Origin: Campylobacter troglodytis
GTDB lineage: Bacteria > Campylobacterota > Campylobacteria > Campylobacterales > Campylobacteraceae
Direction: 5' to 3'
NCBI RefSeq assembly: GCF_006864425.1
Contig: NZ_QHLI01000012.1
Location: 1-55,451, forward strand
Length of the DNA stretch: 55,451 nt
Shown here: piece by piece, positions 17,932 through 25,891 of the stretch
Numbering within the stretch: the first letter of the stretch is position 1
Layout: each line of letters starts with the position of its first letter
Made by a program: the position numbers and the translations under genes
Notes under the pieces: generated by a model
The model's input: only the letters and a program-made list of their open reading frames with translations
Told to the model about the DNA's origin: nothing
Database searches by the model: none

Positions 17932-18744
17932 GGCTCAATTAAATTTAATAGGATGTTCTCTTATCAATTTTAATAAATTTTGATGAGAATATTGCCTTAA
18001 ATTTTTTGTATTAATTTTGTTTCTTTTAAGTGAAGGATAAAATTTTCTTTTAGCCTTTAAATTTGGCAAGTGTCAACTTCGCAAAGCCTCTTCTACTACG
18101 CAGCTACAAGAGTGCGAAGTAAAAAAATTCGCAATTTCGTTTATCTGCTTGTGTCCCTTTGCAAACTCGTTTTTAGAGTGTTTTACCCTGTAATGTGCCT
18201 TTGCTCCTTCTTGCAAAGTTGCAAGTAAAACTAAGCAAAAATCCACCAAGCCACCGTAGGCTTTGAAGCTTTCCTAAAATTGTGGTTTTTCTACATCTGC
18301 AAAGTCCCTTATAATAGGTAGTATCTCTTTCGCAGAGCAAGTGTTTGAGCGTATAAACGCAAATCTCGCGTTTCAACAAGCCTTTTGCTTGCAGCTACAA
18401 GAGTGCGAAGTAAAAACTTTTGCGACCAGCCTAACGCCTACGTTTGCCACGCACACCACCGAAATAACTTTCATCAACTTCAACCACTAATTTTAGAAAG
18501 CTTCTCGTATTCTTTTACGATTAAAATGCGAAGATCTTTGAAAATTTTACACAAACTTTGATGAGGCATTTGACAAAGTAGAGCATTTTTTGCCTCTAAA
18601 TCAATTCCCCAAAAATTACAAGAGGCTTAACGAAGTAAAAAATAACGCAAAATTCCTTAAATTATATCTGCGAAATTTGGGAACAGACCTTTGTTTTTCA
18701 TAGGACTTAGCTTAAAAACCCTTTGGTTTAAGTTTAATTGAGCC
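17932..18744 (-). mobile_element. IS1595-family insertion sequence, decayed (copy C)
   Basis: The element is 813 bases with GGCTCAATTAAATTTAAT at the low-coordinate end and ...TTAAGTTTAATTGAGCC at the other. The transposase reads on the minus strand but is fragmented; pieces equivalent to EVDESYFGG, KHLLCERDT and FGEVDT-like C-terminal sequence are visible. Three short palindromic elements interrupt it (18090-18123, 18208-18238, 18383-18415), and a fourth, more diverged one may lie near 18615-18650. No exact target duplication is seen (flanks AGATTTAA and TATTTAAA). Confidence 0.8.
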
Positions 18745-19111
18745 TATTTAAATATTTCAGCTAAAAGTATTAACTGTCTTTGTTATCTTAGAAGAAACTG
18801 GGTGTTTTCGCAAAACAAATTCACAAATTCTAGCTGCTTCGCAAAACATTCACAAATTTGAGTGTTTGCACAAAAAATTCACGCAATAAATTCACAAGTT
18901 AATGGTATTTTTGCAAAAAAATTCACAAGTTAAAAATAAATGATAAAAATTCACTTATTTGTGTGAATTTTAAGCTGATTGATATTTTGAGCTTAAAATT
19001 AGCTATGCGTGAATTTTTAAGCATCTTCTTTGCAATTTACAATTAGAAATTAATACAAAAAATCCCACGAAACTTTAAAAAATTTGCAAATATGTCTAGT
19101 GCTTGATATTT
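18745..19111. other. Gene-free spacer between two IS relics
   Basis: This AT-rich DNA has many short repeats of ATTCACAA/ATTCACAAGTT (18820-18960). No gene or RNA is recognised. Confidence 0.5.
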
Positions 19112-19560
19112 TTAGCTAAACTTAGCTAGGATTTTCCTAAGCCATTTTAACAAAGCCTTATATAAGGTTTCATTCTTAATATTAGAGCTAACTTCACCCT
19201 ATTTCAAATGCGTGAAAAATTCCCTTGCCTTAAATTTAGCTAAGTTAGTTCTTGCAAGGTCCTTTTTACTACTCAGTTGCAAGAGCACGAAGTAAAAACA
19301 TTCACAATTTCGTTTATATGCTTGTGTCCCTTTGCAAACTTGTTTTTAGAGTGTTTTACTCTGTAATGTACCTTTGCTCCTTCTTGCAAAGTTGCAAGAC
19401 AAAACGAAGCAAAATCCACCAAGCCACCGTAGTTTTAAAATTATTGCTGTAAATTTCACACTCGTTAATCTTAGCAAAATCCCATATAATCTGCACTAAC
19501 TTAGTCGCCAAGCAATGTTAAGCACTTGCGTATAAACGCATTGCTTGTGCCGGGCCTTAC
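19112..19560 (-). pseudogene. Diverged IS1595-family transposase fragment (copy F)
   Basis: Minus-strand fragments read RHKQCVYT, then INECEIYSNNF-like sequence, a YGGLVDF region, and a C-terminus equivalent to LAKFKAREFFTHLK followed by an in-frame stop and KNETLYKALLKWLRKILAKFS ending at 19112. It is clearly homologous to the transposase in the other copies but more diverged, so it represents a second IS1595 type. Both ends are missing. Two short palindromic insertions (19263-19298 and 19381-19412) sit at the same transposase positions as in copy C. Confidence 0.65.
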
Positions 19561-19810
19561 AAGTTTAAAAATCCCATTTAAAAAATTTGCAAATATTTTT
19601 AAATTTGTGTAAAATATTTGTTTCAAAACGAGACTTTGAATTTAAAAAGACACTTAAATTTGTAATGCTTAGTCCTTGTGAGAAGTAAGACAAAACAATT
19701 TTAGCTTTTTGATAAAGCAAAAACGATAAGTTTAAATGTAAAGTAAGACTAAAGAGCCTTTACAAATGCTTGTTTTAGCAAACACTAGCTTTAAAAGAAA
19801 AAGGGATAAG

Positions 19811-20191
19811 ATGAAAAAAACTTTTTTAGATTTAAAATACAAAAAATTCACACAAAAGGGTTTCATTTGCATCTTTAATATAGATCAAAATTTAAAAGCC
19901 AAGATAACCCCCCCCCCCCACATTTCAACGCAGTTTCAAAAATTCTTTCTTGTAGCCTTATTTTTATCTAATTTTTTCTTATCAAAAACTACAAAACCCT
20001 TAAAATTCACAAGGCTTTATTTTTGCTTAAACACTCAAATCCTTAGCACTTATCTTTTATCGAGGCTTCAAAGCATATTTTGCATAAAAGCTCAAAAATA
20101 TTTCAAAATTTTCTACACATTACAACCTTCATACCCTTTCTTTTGCTTTCAATCAGCACAAACTGATAAATTTACAAGGAGGAAACTATGA
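19811..20191 (+). CDS. Doubtful frame carrying a 12-C tract, coupled to a lipoprotein gene
   Basis: This 126-codon frame begins MKKTFLDLKYKKF after AAGGGATAAG and ends at 20191, its TGA overlapping the ATG of the lipoprotein (ATGA). The sequence matches no family I recognise, and after codon 34 it reads like translated AT-rich DNA with hydrophobic stretches. Its interest lies in the poly-C tract at 19908-19919: in the other two phases translation stops soon after the tract, whereas in the present phase it continues into the lipoprotein start. It could be a phase-variable leader controlling coupling, a decayed gene, or chance. Confidence 0.25.
   Translation: MKKTFLDLKYKKFTQKGFICIFNIDQNLKAKITPPPHISTQFQKFFLVALFLSNFFLSKTTKPLKFTRLYFCLNTQILSTYLLSRLQSIFCIKAQKYFKIFYTLQPSYPFFCFQSAQTDKFTRRKL
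19908..19919 (+). repeat. Homopolymeric C12 tract
   Basis: There are twelve consecutive C in very AT-rich DNA. Poly-G/C tracts of this length are classic contingency loci in Campylobacter. It lies about 270 bases upstream of the lipoprotein at 20188. Confidence 0.9.
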
Positions 20192-20646
20192 TTTCTACTA
20201 AACTACTTCATTTTCTCACCCTTTGTGGTGTTTTGTTGCTCCTAAGTGCTTGCGTGGGCCAAATTCCATACACAGTAACCCCTCTTAAAGACGAGGCAAA
20301 GGCTGTGATCTTTACCCAGTCTAAGCCCTCTGGTTGCTTGTTTATAGGTGAGCAAGAAGGCACTGCTAGGCAAATTCAAGGACTATCCCCAGCCCAATTT
20401 GCAGACAAGGAGCTTTTGCGCGAGAGTGCAAGAAATGATCTTCGCAACAATGTCTTGCCCTTAATTAATCTAGGCAAGGAAAAGCGCTTTTTAATCCATG
20501 TTGAAAAAGAACTTTGCAAGATCACAACAGGGGTTGAAAAAAATTGCGACAATGTCATAACCCAGCCTGCACTCTTGTCGTTTCAAGCAGTGGAATTCAC
20601 AAGTGCTGTTAAGATCACAGGTGGAATTTACGAGTGCAGATGGTAG
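20188..20646 (+). CDS. DUF4156-type outer-membrane lipoprotein
   Basis: This protein has 152 residues. The signal peptide is MISTKLLHFLTLCGVLLLLSAC with lipobox LSAC (Cys22). The mature part, with SKPSGCLFIGEQEG, LRESARNDLRNNVLPLINLG and a final GGIYECRW, resembles the DUF4156 family of small surface lipoproteins. Cysteines at GCLF, ELCK, KNCD and YECRW could form disulfides. A strong AAGGAGGAAA ribosome site precedes the ATG. The start overlaps the end of a frame containing a C12 tract, so expression may vary. Function unknown. Confidence 0.78.
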   Translation: MISTKLLHFLTLCGVLLLLSACVGQIPYTVTPLKDEAKAVIFTQSKPSGCLFIGEQEGTARQIQGLSPAQFADKELLRESARNDLRNNVLPLINLGKEKRFLIHVEKELCKITTGVEKNCDNVITQPALLSFQAVEFTSAVKITGGIYECRW

Positions 20647-20649
20647 CTT

Positions 20650-20735
20650 AGTCAAAGGGTAGCCCTTTAAAGCTATCTAAGCTTCTTTCTCAAAGGGCAG
20701 CCCTTTTAAAAGTTATATAAGCTTCTTTTAAGCTT
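20650..20735 (+). terminator. Duplicated hairpin downstream of the lipoprotein, possible terminator
   Basis: Two imperfect copies of about 43 bases run in tandem, each containing a stem such as AAAGGGCAGCCCTTTT. The second is followed by AAGTTATATAAGCTTCTTTT. The position just after the stop at 20646 fits a terminator. Confidence 0.45.
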
Positions 20736-20739
20736 AAAT

Positions 20740-21500
20740 TTAAAGCCTTTATGCTAAGGCTTGTTATAAATACAAGTTTATACTTTTTCAAAACACAGTC
20801 AAAACATATTCAAAACACATATAAATTTTACTAGCTCAATAAATCTCTTCTTAAATTTTAAGATCAATCTAAGGTAAATTCAAACAAAAAAACATTAAAT
20901 TATGATTTTAGCAAAGCACTATGCTAGCTTTGTTAAATTTACAAGAAAGATCCTTTGTGAATTTAAGAACAAAGCGAGAGAAAAAGGGACTGTAAATTTT
21001 AAAAGGAGAGCTTGATCTTGCATTTGAAAGAAAATTTAAAACTAAGATGCAAATTTCAAGCAAACTTTGCATAAGATCTTGTTAAAAAGAGGAAGATATA
21101 TTTAACTTGGATTTAAGCTAGAATTTTATCCATTGTTTAGAGAGCCTTGAATTTTTAAGCCCTTAATTTATAAAACTATTTTATAAAAAACATTGATTTT
21201 AGAACACCACCTTTTTATCAAAGAAATTTTATTTGCAAAAAAAGCTAGGCTTTTAATTTTAGTAAAAGCCAAGAATTCACATTTTATCGTTGTAAATTTG
21301 CAAAGAAAACGAAGAAATTCTTGTGTGAAATATTTTTTCTTGCAAGAAATTGCAACTCTTAATTTAGTATGACAAAGGCTTTAAAATATAAAATACATCA
21401 AAGATATAAATTCAAGGTCCTTTTATAAAAAGCCTTGAATTTTTAAGTCCTTTTAACAGTAAAAAACATATCTATCTTGGTGAAAGTTAATATTTTTTAT
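20740..21500. other. Gene-free AT-rich spacer upstream of rpmE
   Basis: No coding frame or RNA gene is recognised. It contains dispersed AAATTCA/TGAATTT words and the rpmE promoter at its right end. Confidence 0.5.
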
Positions 21501-21506
21501 CTTAAC

Positions 21507-21517
21507 TATGCTATAAT
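21507..21517 (+). promoter_or_regulatory. Extended -10 promoter of the rpmE operon
   Basis: TATGCTATAAT is an extended -10 (TGnTATAAT), 29 bases before the rpmE start, preceded by T-rich DNA as usual for Campylobacter sigma-70 promoters. The ribosome site AAGGA lies at 21536-21540. Confidence 0.7.
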
Positions 21518-21546
21518 TAAGGCTTATTTTATTTTAAGGATAAAAG

Positions 21547-21747
21547 ATGAAAAAAGAACTTCACCCTGAATTTGTCGAGTGCAAGGTAAGTTGTGCTTGC
21601 GGAAATTCCTTCATTACAAGATCAAATAAGCCTGAATTAAAGCTAGATCTTTGCTCAAACTGCCATCCTTTCTTTACAGGAAGTGAAAAAATAGTAGATT
21701 CTGCTGGACGAGTAGAGAAATTTAAGAAAAAATACGCGATGAATTAA
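21547..21747 (+). CDS. rpmE: 50S ribosomal protein L31
   Basis: This protein has 66 residues. The zinc-ribbon type of L31 is shown by cysteines 16 and 18 (SCACGN) and 36 and 39 (LCSNCHPF), together with [24 protein letters not shown] at the C-terminus. It is a component of the large ribosomal subunit. It is the first gene of a tightly packed run with rsmI and the trmH-like methylase. Confidence 0.97.
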   Translation: MKKELHPEFVECKVSCACGNSFITRSNKPELKLDLCSNCHPFFTGSEKIVDSAGRVEKFKKKYAMN

Positions 21748-21760
21748 GCCTTTTGCGGCT

Positions 21761-22597
21761 ATGCTTTATTTCATACCCACGCCCATAGGAAATCTTGGCG
21801 ACATAAGCTACCGAAGCTTAGAGCTTTTAAAGACTTGTGAGCTTGTTTTTTGCGAGGACACGAGGGTTTGTAAGGCCTTGTTTGTGCTTTTAAATGAGAA
21901 ATTTGGCATTAAAATAGCCCCCGCCCGCTTTGTATCCTTGCACAGCCACAACGAAAGGCAGGTTTTAGCTAGTTTAGACAAGGCAATTTTTAATCAAAAT
22001 GTAGCCTATTTAAGCGATGCGGGGATGCCTTGTATCAGCGACCCCGGGCTTTTTTTAATTCGTTACGCACAGCAAAACGGCATTGATTATGAGGTGTTAA
22101 GTGGTGCAAACGCTGCACTCGTAGCACTTGCTGCAAGTGGGCTTTGTGAGAAAGAATTTATTTTTATGGGCTTTTTAAGCAGTAAAAAAGCACAAAGGCA
22201 AAAAGAGCTTGAAAAGGTGCTTGCAAACCCTTATCCAAGCATTATTTACGAGTCTCCCAAACGCATTTTAGCCCTTGTGAGTGAGCTTGCAAGGATCTCT
22301 CCTCAAAGAGAGTGTTTTGCCATAAAAGAAATCTCAAAGAAATTTGAAAAAAAATTCAAAGGCAATGCCAAAACCCTTGCCAAAACCCTTGAAAATGAAA
22401 ATTTAAACGGAGAATGGGTGCTTGTGCTTGCGGCAAAGGACGAAAACGCAGACGAAAAAAAGGGCATTTTTTTAAGCAAGGACGAGATCATGGCACTTTC
22501 ATTAAGCACAAAGGACAAGGCAAGGCTCTTAGCGCAGATAGAAAAAAAACAAACAAAAGAACTTTATCACAAACTTTTAAGTCAAAATAAGGTATGA
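21761..22597 (+). CDS. rsmI: 16S rRNA (cytidine1402-2'-O)-methyltransferase
   Basis: This protein has 278 residues and the tetrapyrrole-methylase fold. It has LYFIPTPIGNLGDISYRSLELL at the N-terminus, CEDTRVC, SDAGMPCISDPG (AdoMet site) and FMGFLSSKKAQRQKEL. It methylates C1402 in the decoding centre. It starts 13 bases after rpmE and overlaps the next gene by 4, the same neighbours as in C. jejuni. Length is normal for the family. Confidence 0.95.
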   Translation: MLYFIPTPIGNLGDISYRSLELLKTCELVFCEDTRVCKALFVLLNEKFGIKIAPARFVSLHSHNERQVLASLDKAIFNQNVAYLSDAGMPCISDPGLFLIRYAQQNGIDYEVLSGANAALVALAASGLCEKEFIFMGFLSSKKAQRQKELEKVLANPYPSIIYESPKRILALVSELARISPQRECFAIKEISKKFEKKFKGNAKTLAKTLENENLNGEWVLVLAAKDENADEKKGIFLSKDEIMALSLSTKDKARLLAQIEKKQTKELYHKLLSQNKV

Positions 22598-23283
22598 TTA
22601 TGCTTGTCTTTGGTAAGCAGGTCTTTTTTTATATTTTAAAAAGGCACAAGCAGCTAATAAAACAGCTTTATCTTGCAAAAGAGCTTGATAAAAAAAGTTT
22701 TGCTATAATTTCAAAAAGCGGTTTTAAGATTACAAAAATTGACAACAAAAAGGCTCAGGCTCTAGCAAAAGGAGGAAATCATCAAGGCTTTTTGCTTGAC
22801 ATTAAAGACTTTGAATTTTCGCCCTTTGAGGCACTCAAAAAGGATGAATTTATCGTTTTGCTTTATGGGGTTAGCGATGTGGGAAACATAGGATCAATCA
22901 TCCGCACAGCCTATGCCCTAGGCGTTTCAAGCCTTATTATCATAGCAAAAACCGTGGCTATGGCGGGCGTGATAAGATCAAGTAGTGGGGCGGCACTTGA
23001 TGTGAAACTTTGTATAAGCGAGGATATTTTTGCTATAATAAACGAGCTAAAACAACTTAATTTTAGAATTTTTGCTAGCACAAAAGATGGAAAAGAAGCT
23101 CATAAGATTGATTTTAAGGGAAAAAAGCTTTTGATTATGGGCTCTGAGGGATTTGGTTTGCCTAATAAGATCATTGCTAAATGCGATGAATGCGTAGGCA
23201 TAAAAATGAAAAACGACTTTGACAGCCTGAATGTCAGTGCTGCCTTTGCGATACTTTGCGATAGGATGGTAAAAAATGAGTAA
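22594..23283 (+). CDS. TrmH/SpoU-family RNA 2'-O-methyltransferase
   Basis: This protein has 229 residues with a SPOUT trefoil-knot fold. Motifs are GVSDVGNIGSIIRTAYALG (motif 1), IMGSEGFGLPNKII (motif 2) and IKMKNDFDSLNVSAAFAILCDRM (motif 3). The N-terminal region with KQVFFYILKRH and GGNHQGFLL resembles the substrate-binding domain of RlmB-type enzymes, so it probably methylates a 23S rRNA guanosine. Two ATG codons in a row (MIML) leave the start slightly uncertain. It overlaps rsmI by 4 bases and the next gene by 8. Confidence 0.9.
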   Translation: MIMLVFGKQVFFYILKRHKQLIKQLYLAKELDKKSFAIISKSGFKITKIDNKKAQALAKGGNHQGFLLDIKDFEFSPFEALKKDEFIVLLYGVSDVGNIGSIIRTAYALGVSSLIIIAKTVAMAGVIRSSSGAALDVKLCISEDIFAIINELKQLNFRIFASTKDGKEAHKIDFKGKKLLIMGSEGFGLPNKIIAKCDECVGIKMKNDFDSLNVSAAFAILCDRMVKNE

Positions 23284-24154
23284 GAATTTAGAGGATTTGG
23301 ATCTAAGAGAGGTTTCGCAAAAAACTCAAATAGAAATTGAATTTCTAGATGCCATAGTCAAAAAAGATTATAAAAAATTACAAAGATTTAATGTCAAGGG
23401 CTTTGTTAAGATCATCAAAAGAGAATTTGATATAGATCTTAGCAAATTCATAGAAGAATATGAGAATTTTTTAAACAAGGACAAAGAAGAGCCTTCAAAA
23501 AAGACCCCAGAAACACCAACTCCTACCAACAAGATCTCAACAGATGTAGAGCAGTATACAAAAGAAAGCGGTAATTCTTGGATTTGGGGAGTTGTTTTGA
23601 TCCTTGTGATTGTGCTTGTTTGGGCTGTTTATCAGTATGATTTGTTAAAACTTTTGCTAAATGATGAGCAAAGAGAAAATGCTAGTGTTGCTGTTGTTGA
23701 AATTTTAGATGAGGCTACAAATAATATCCAGCTTGTAAGCGAGAATAAGGAAGATAATAATGAAAGCATTGCACAAGAGGAGCAAAACATTACAAAAGAA
23801 GAGGAGACAAAGCAAGGACTTAGTCAGCAAGAACAGATAAATAACATACTCAAAGAAACAAACACCAAGGCAAAAGAGGCGGTATTTAGCACAGATGGCA
23901 AGGTGTGGGTGGGCTTTATAGATCTTACAAACCGCTCAAAAACAGCCACTGTAACTGAGAATAACTTCACTGTTGATCTTACCAAAGATCAGCTTTTACT
24001 AATAGGAGCAACAGCACTTACCCTCGTAGATGACACAGGGGCAGAGCAGAAATTTCCTGCTGGAAGCTCAAAGAGATTTTTGGTAAAAGATGGAAAGATT
24101 AAAAACATAAGCTTGGCTGAATTTATGAGCTATAACAAGGGCAAGGAATGGTAG
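23276..24154 (+). CDS. RodZ-like membrane protein with cytoplasmic helix-turn-helix
   Basis: This protein has 292 residues. Residues about 8-65 resemble the HTH domain of RodZ (LREVSQKTQIEIEFLDAI). One membrane helix, WIWGVVLILVIVLVWAVY, is near residues 102-119. An acidic linker rich in Glu/Gln/Asn follows. The C-terminal periplasmic domain (from KAVFSTDGKVWVGFIDL) resembles the RodZ C-terminal (DUF4115-like) beta domain. Such proteins link MreB to the cell wall in other bacteria; the role here is inferred. The operon continues with overlaps on both sides. Confidence 0.75.
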   Translation: MSKNLEDLDLREVSQKTQIEIEFLDAIVKKDYKKLQRFNVKGFVKIIKREFDIDLSKFIEEYENFLNKDKEEPSKKTPETPTPTNKISTDVEQYTKESGNSWIWGVVLILVIVLVWAVYQYDLLKLLLNDEQRENASVAVVEILDEATNNIQLVSENKEDNNESIAQEEQNITKEEETKQGLSQQEQINNILKETNTKAKEAVFSTDGKVWVGFIDLTNRSKTATVTENNFTVDLTKDQLLLIGATALTLVDDTGAEQKFPAGSSKRFLVKDGKIKNISLAEFMSYNKGKEW

Positions 24155-24963
24155 GCTTTTTAAGGATCTTTTTCTTTCTTGTCCTTTTTTCAAAGCAGCT
24201 TTTTGCCCTTAGCAGCTTTGATCTTGCTAGAAATTTGGTAGGAAATTCAAGCCTTGATTCAAGGCTTAAACTCTTGTTTGAGGGTAAAAGTTATGTAGAT
24301 GAAAACGGCTATGCTAGGTGGGATGAGCTTTTAAGAATCTTAAAGATGAATGCCTTGTTTCCTCTTAGCCTTTCTAATTCCACAAGCTTAGAGCTTAGCT
24401 TTAAGGCAAGATCAGATGCTCTGATCTTTGTAAAGATCATTAATGAAGCCTTAAATCAAGCTGGTTTTTCTTATTTTAATCCAACCGCACTTGATCTAAG
24501 CTCAGATCTAAAAAGCTACACAGTTCAAATACAAACTCGCTACATACTAGATCCAGCAAGCTTTTATAGCATTTTAAAACAAAATTTTGTCTTTATAAAA
24601 AACATAAAAAGGCTAGGTAGTTATAATTTTGAATACGAACTTGATCTTTCAAAGGCTATTTTAAAGCCGTCAGCAAATATCTTAGTAAATCAAAGCACAA
24701 ATTTGCAAAGACCTCTAAGAGATTATCTAATCCACACAAATGGGGCATCCAAGCTACATATAAGATCAAATCCTGCTGATAATTGGTTTGCAAAGGTTTT
24801 GTTTTTGGATAAGAATTTAAGGCTTATTAAAAGCACGGTTGATTCAAGCAAGAGTGTGGAATTTACAGATACTATCCCAAACAATGCCGTGTATGTCATA
24901 GTAGGCGATAGCTATAATATAGACAATATCCGCCGTGGGCTTAACATAGAGCTTGTGAGATAG
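24148..24963 (+). CDS. Exported protein of unknown function, rpmE operon
   Basis: This protein has 271 residues. The signal peptide is MVGFLRIFFFLVLFSKQLFA, without a lipobox. The mature protein is mixed alpha/beta with LRILKMNALFPLSL, VQIQTRYILDPASFYSIL and a C-terminal stretch ending NIDNIRRGLNIELVR. No catalytic motif is recognised. It overlaps the RodZ-like gene by 7 bases and is the last gene of the block, matching the conserved C. jejuni order. A periplasmic envelope role is plausible but unproven. Confidence 0.75.
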   Translation: MVGFLRIFFFLVLFSKQLFALSSFDLARNLVGNSSLDSRLKLLFEGKSYVDENGYARWDELLRILKMNALFPLSLSNSTSLELSFKARSDALIFVKIINEALNQAGFSYFNPTALDLSSDLKSYTVQIQTRYILDPASFYSILKQNFVFIKNIKRLGSYNFEYELDLSKAILKPSANILVNQSTNLQRPLRDYLIHTNGASKLHIRSNPADNWFAKVLFLDKNLRLIKSTVDSSKSVEFTDTIPNNAVYVIVGDSYNIDNIRRGLNIELVR

Positions 24964-25006
24964 CGAGGATTTGGGCTAGAATTCAAGTTTTGAAAAACAA
25001 AAATTT

Positions 25007-25077
25007 TGTCATACTGAGCGGTAGCGAAGTATTTCAAAAAAGAGATTTTTCGCTTTCTGCGAAAGCTCAAAATGACA
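25007..25077 (+). repeat. TGTCAT...ATGACA palindromic repeat, copy 1
   Basis: The repeat runs from TGTCATACTGAGCGGTAGCG to GCTCAAAATGACA, with an inner stem AAAAAGAGATTTTTCGC. The ends are inverted (TGTCAT.nGAGC / GCTC.nATGACA). It matches copies at 25385 and 25752 and reversed copies near 3020 and 3460. Confidence 0.85.
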
Positions 25078-25256
25078 ATAGATTTTAGGCTGAATTTTAA
25101 TGTGATTTAAAAGAAAGGCTGAATTTTTGGATAAAAATTCAAGGCACAAAAAATTAAAGGCTGAATTTTAGCTTTAAATTCAAGCTTTAAAGAAACAAAG
25201 CCTTGAATTTTAGCTCAAAATTTAAAAAAAGCACTTTTTAAAAAAGTGTTTGATTT
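25060..25256 (+). repeat. Segment of about 200 bases duplicated at 25506-25746
   Basis: Starting in the end of palindromic copy 1 (GAAAGCTCAAAATGACAATAG), the sequence through AGGCTGAATTTTAATGTG and AAAAATTCAAGGCACAAAAA to the hairpin AGCACTTTTTAAAAAAGTGTT is repeated about 445 bases downstream with scattered differences and short indels. Confidence 0.75.
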
Positions 25257-25384
25257 TGTTTGTCTTAGCGTGTGCTAAGTATCCAAGAATGGCAAAGAAT
25301 GCTTGAATTTAAAAATGGATTCTTCGCTCTTGCAAGGCTCACAATGACAACATAAAAGAAAATTCACAAAATTCTTTAAATTCT

Positions 25385-25449
25385 TGTCATACTGAGCGGT
25401 AGCGAAGTATCTTGTGGCTTGAGATGTTTCGCTGCCACTCAAAATGACA
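25385..25449 (+). repeat. TGTCAT...ATGACA palindromic repeat, copy 2
   Basis: The ends are the same as copy 1 (TGTCATACTGAGCGGTAGCG ... CTCAAAATGACA), with a diverged centre (CTTGTGGCTTGAGATGTTTCGC). Confidence 0.8.
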
Positions 25450-25751
25450 ATTAGAGCTTTTTTGCTTTGATTGCGCCTTGCAATCCGCCGGGTCACTTTC
25501 TTGCGAAAGCTCAAAATAACAATGGATTTTAGGCTGAATTTTAATGTGATTTAAAAGAAAAGTTGAATTTTTGGCTAAAAATTCAAGGCACAAAAATTAA
25601 AAGCTGAATTTTAACTTTAAATTCAAGGTTTGAAAAGTTTGAAGGTTGAATTTAAACTTCATTTAAGTTTGAAAGAAACAAAGCCTTGAATTTAAGGCTA
25701 AATTTTAGCTCAAAATTTAAAAAAAGCACTTTTTAAAAAAGTGTTGAATTT

Positions 25752-25822
25752 TGTCATACTGAGCGGTAGCGAAGTATCTCAAAAAAGAGATTTTTCGCTT
25801 TCTGCGAAAGCTCAAAATGACA
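25752..25822 (+). repeat. TGTCAT...ATGACA palindromic repeat, copy 3
   Basis: This is almost identical to copy 1 over its full length. It lies 70 bases upstream of alaC, so it is in the likely alaC promoter or leader region. Confidence 0.85.
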
Positions 25823-25891
25823 AGTTTGCGTGATAAAATCAATACTTTTTTAAAAAAGTACATTTAAAAAACTCAAAACAAGGGGGACAAA

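Noticed and set aside
17924-18752. Target duplication around IS copy C.
   Set aside because: Flanks AGATTTAA and TATTTAAA are only loosely similar; not enough to call.
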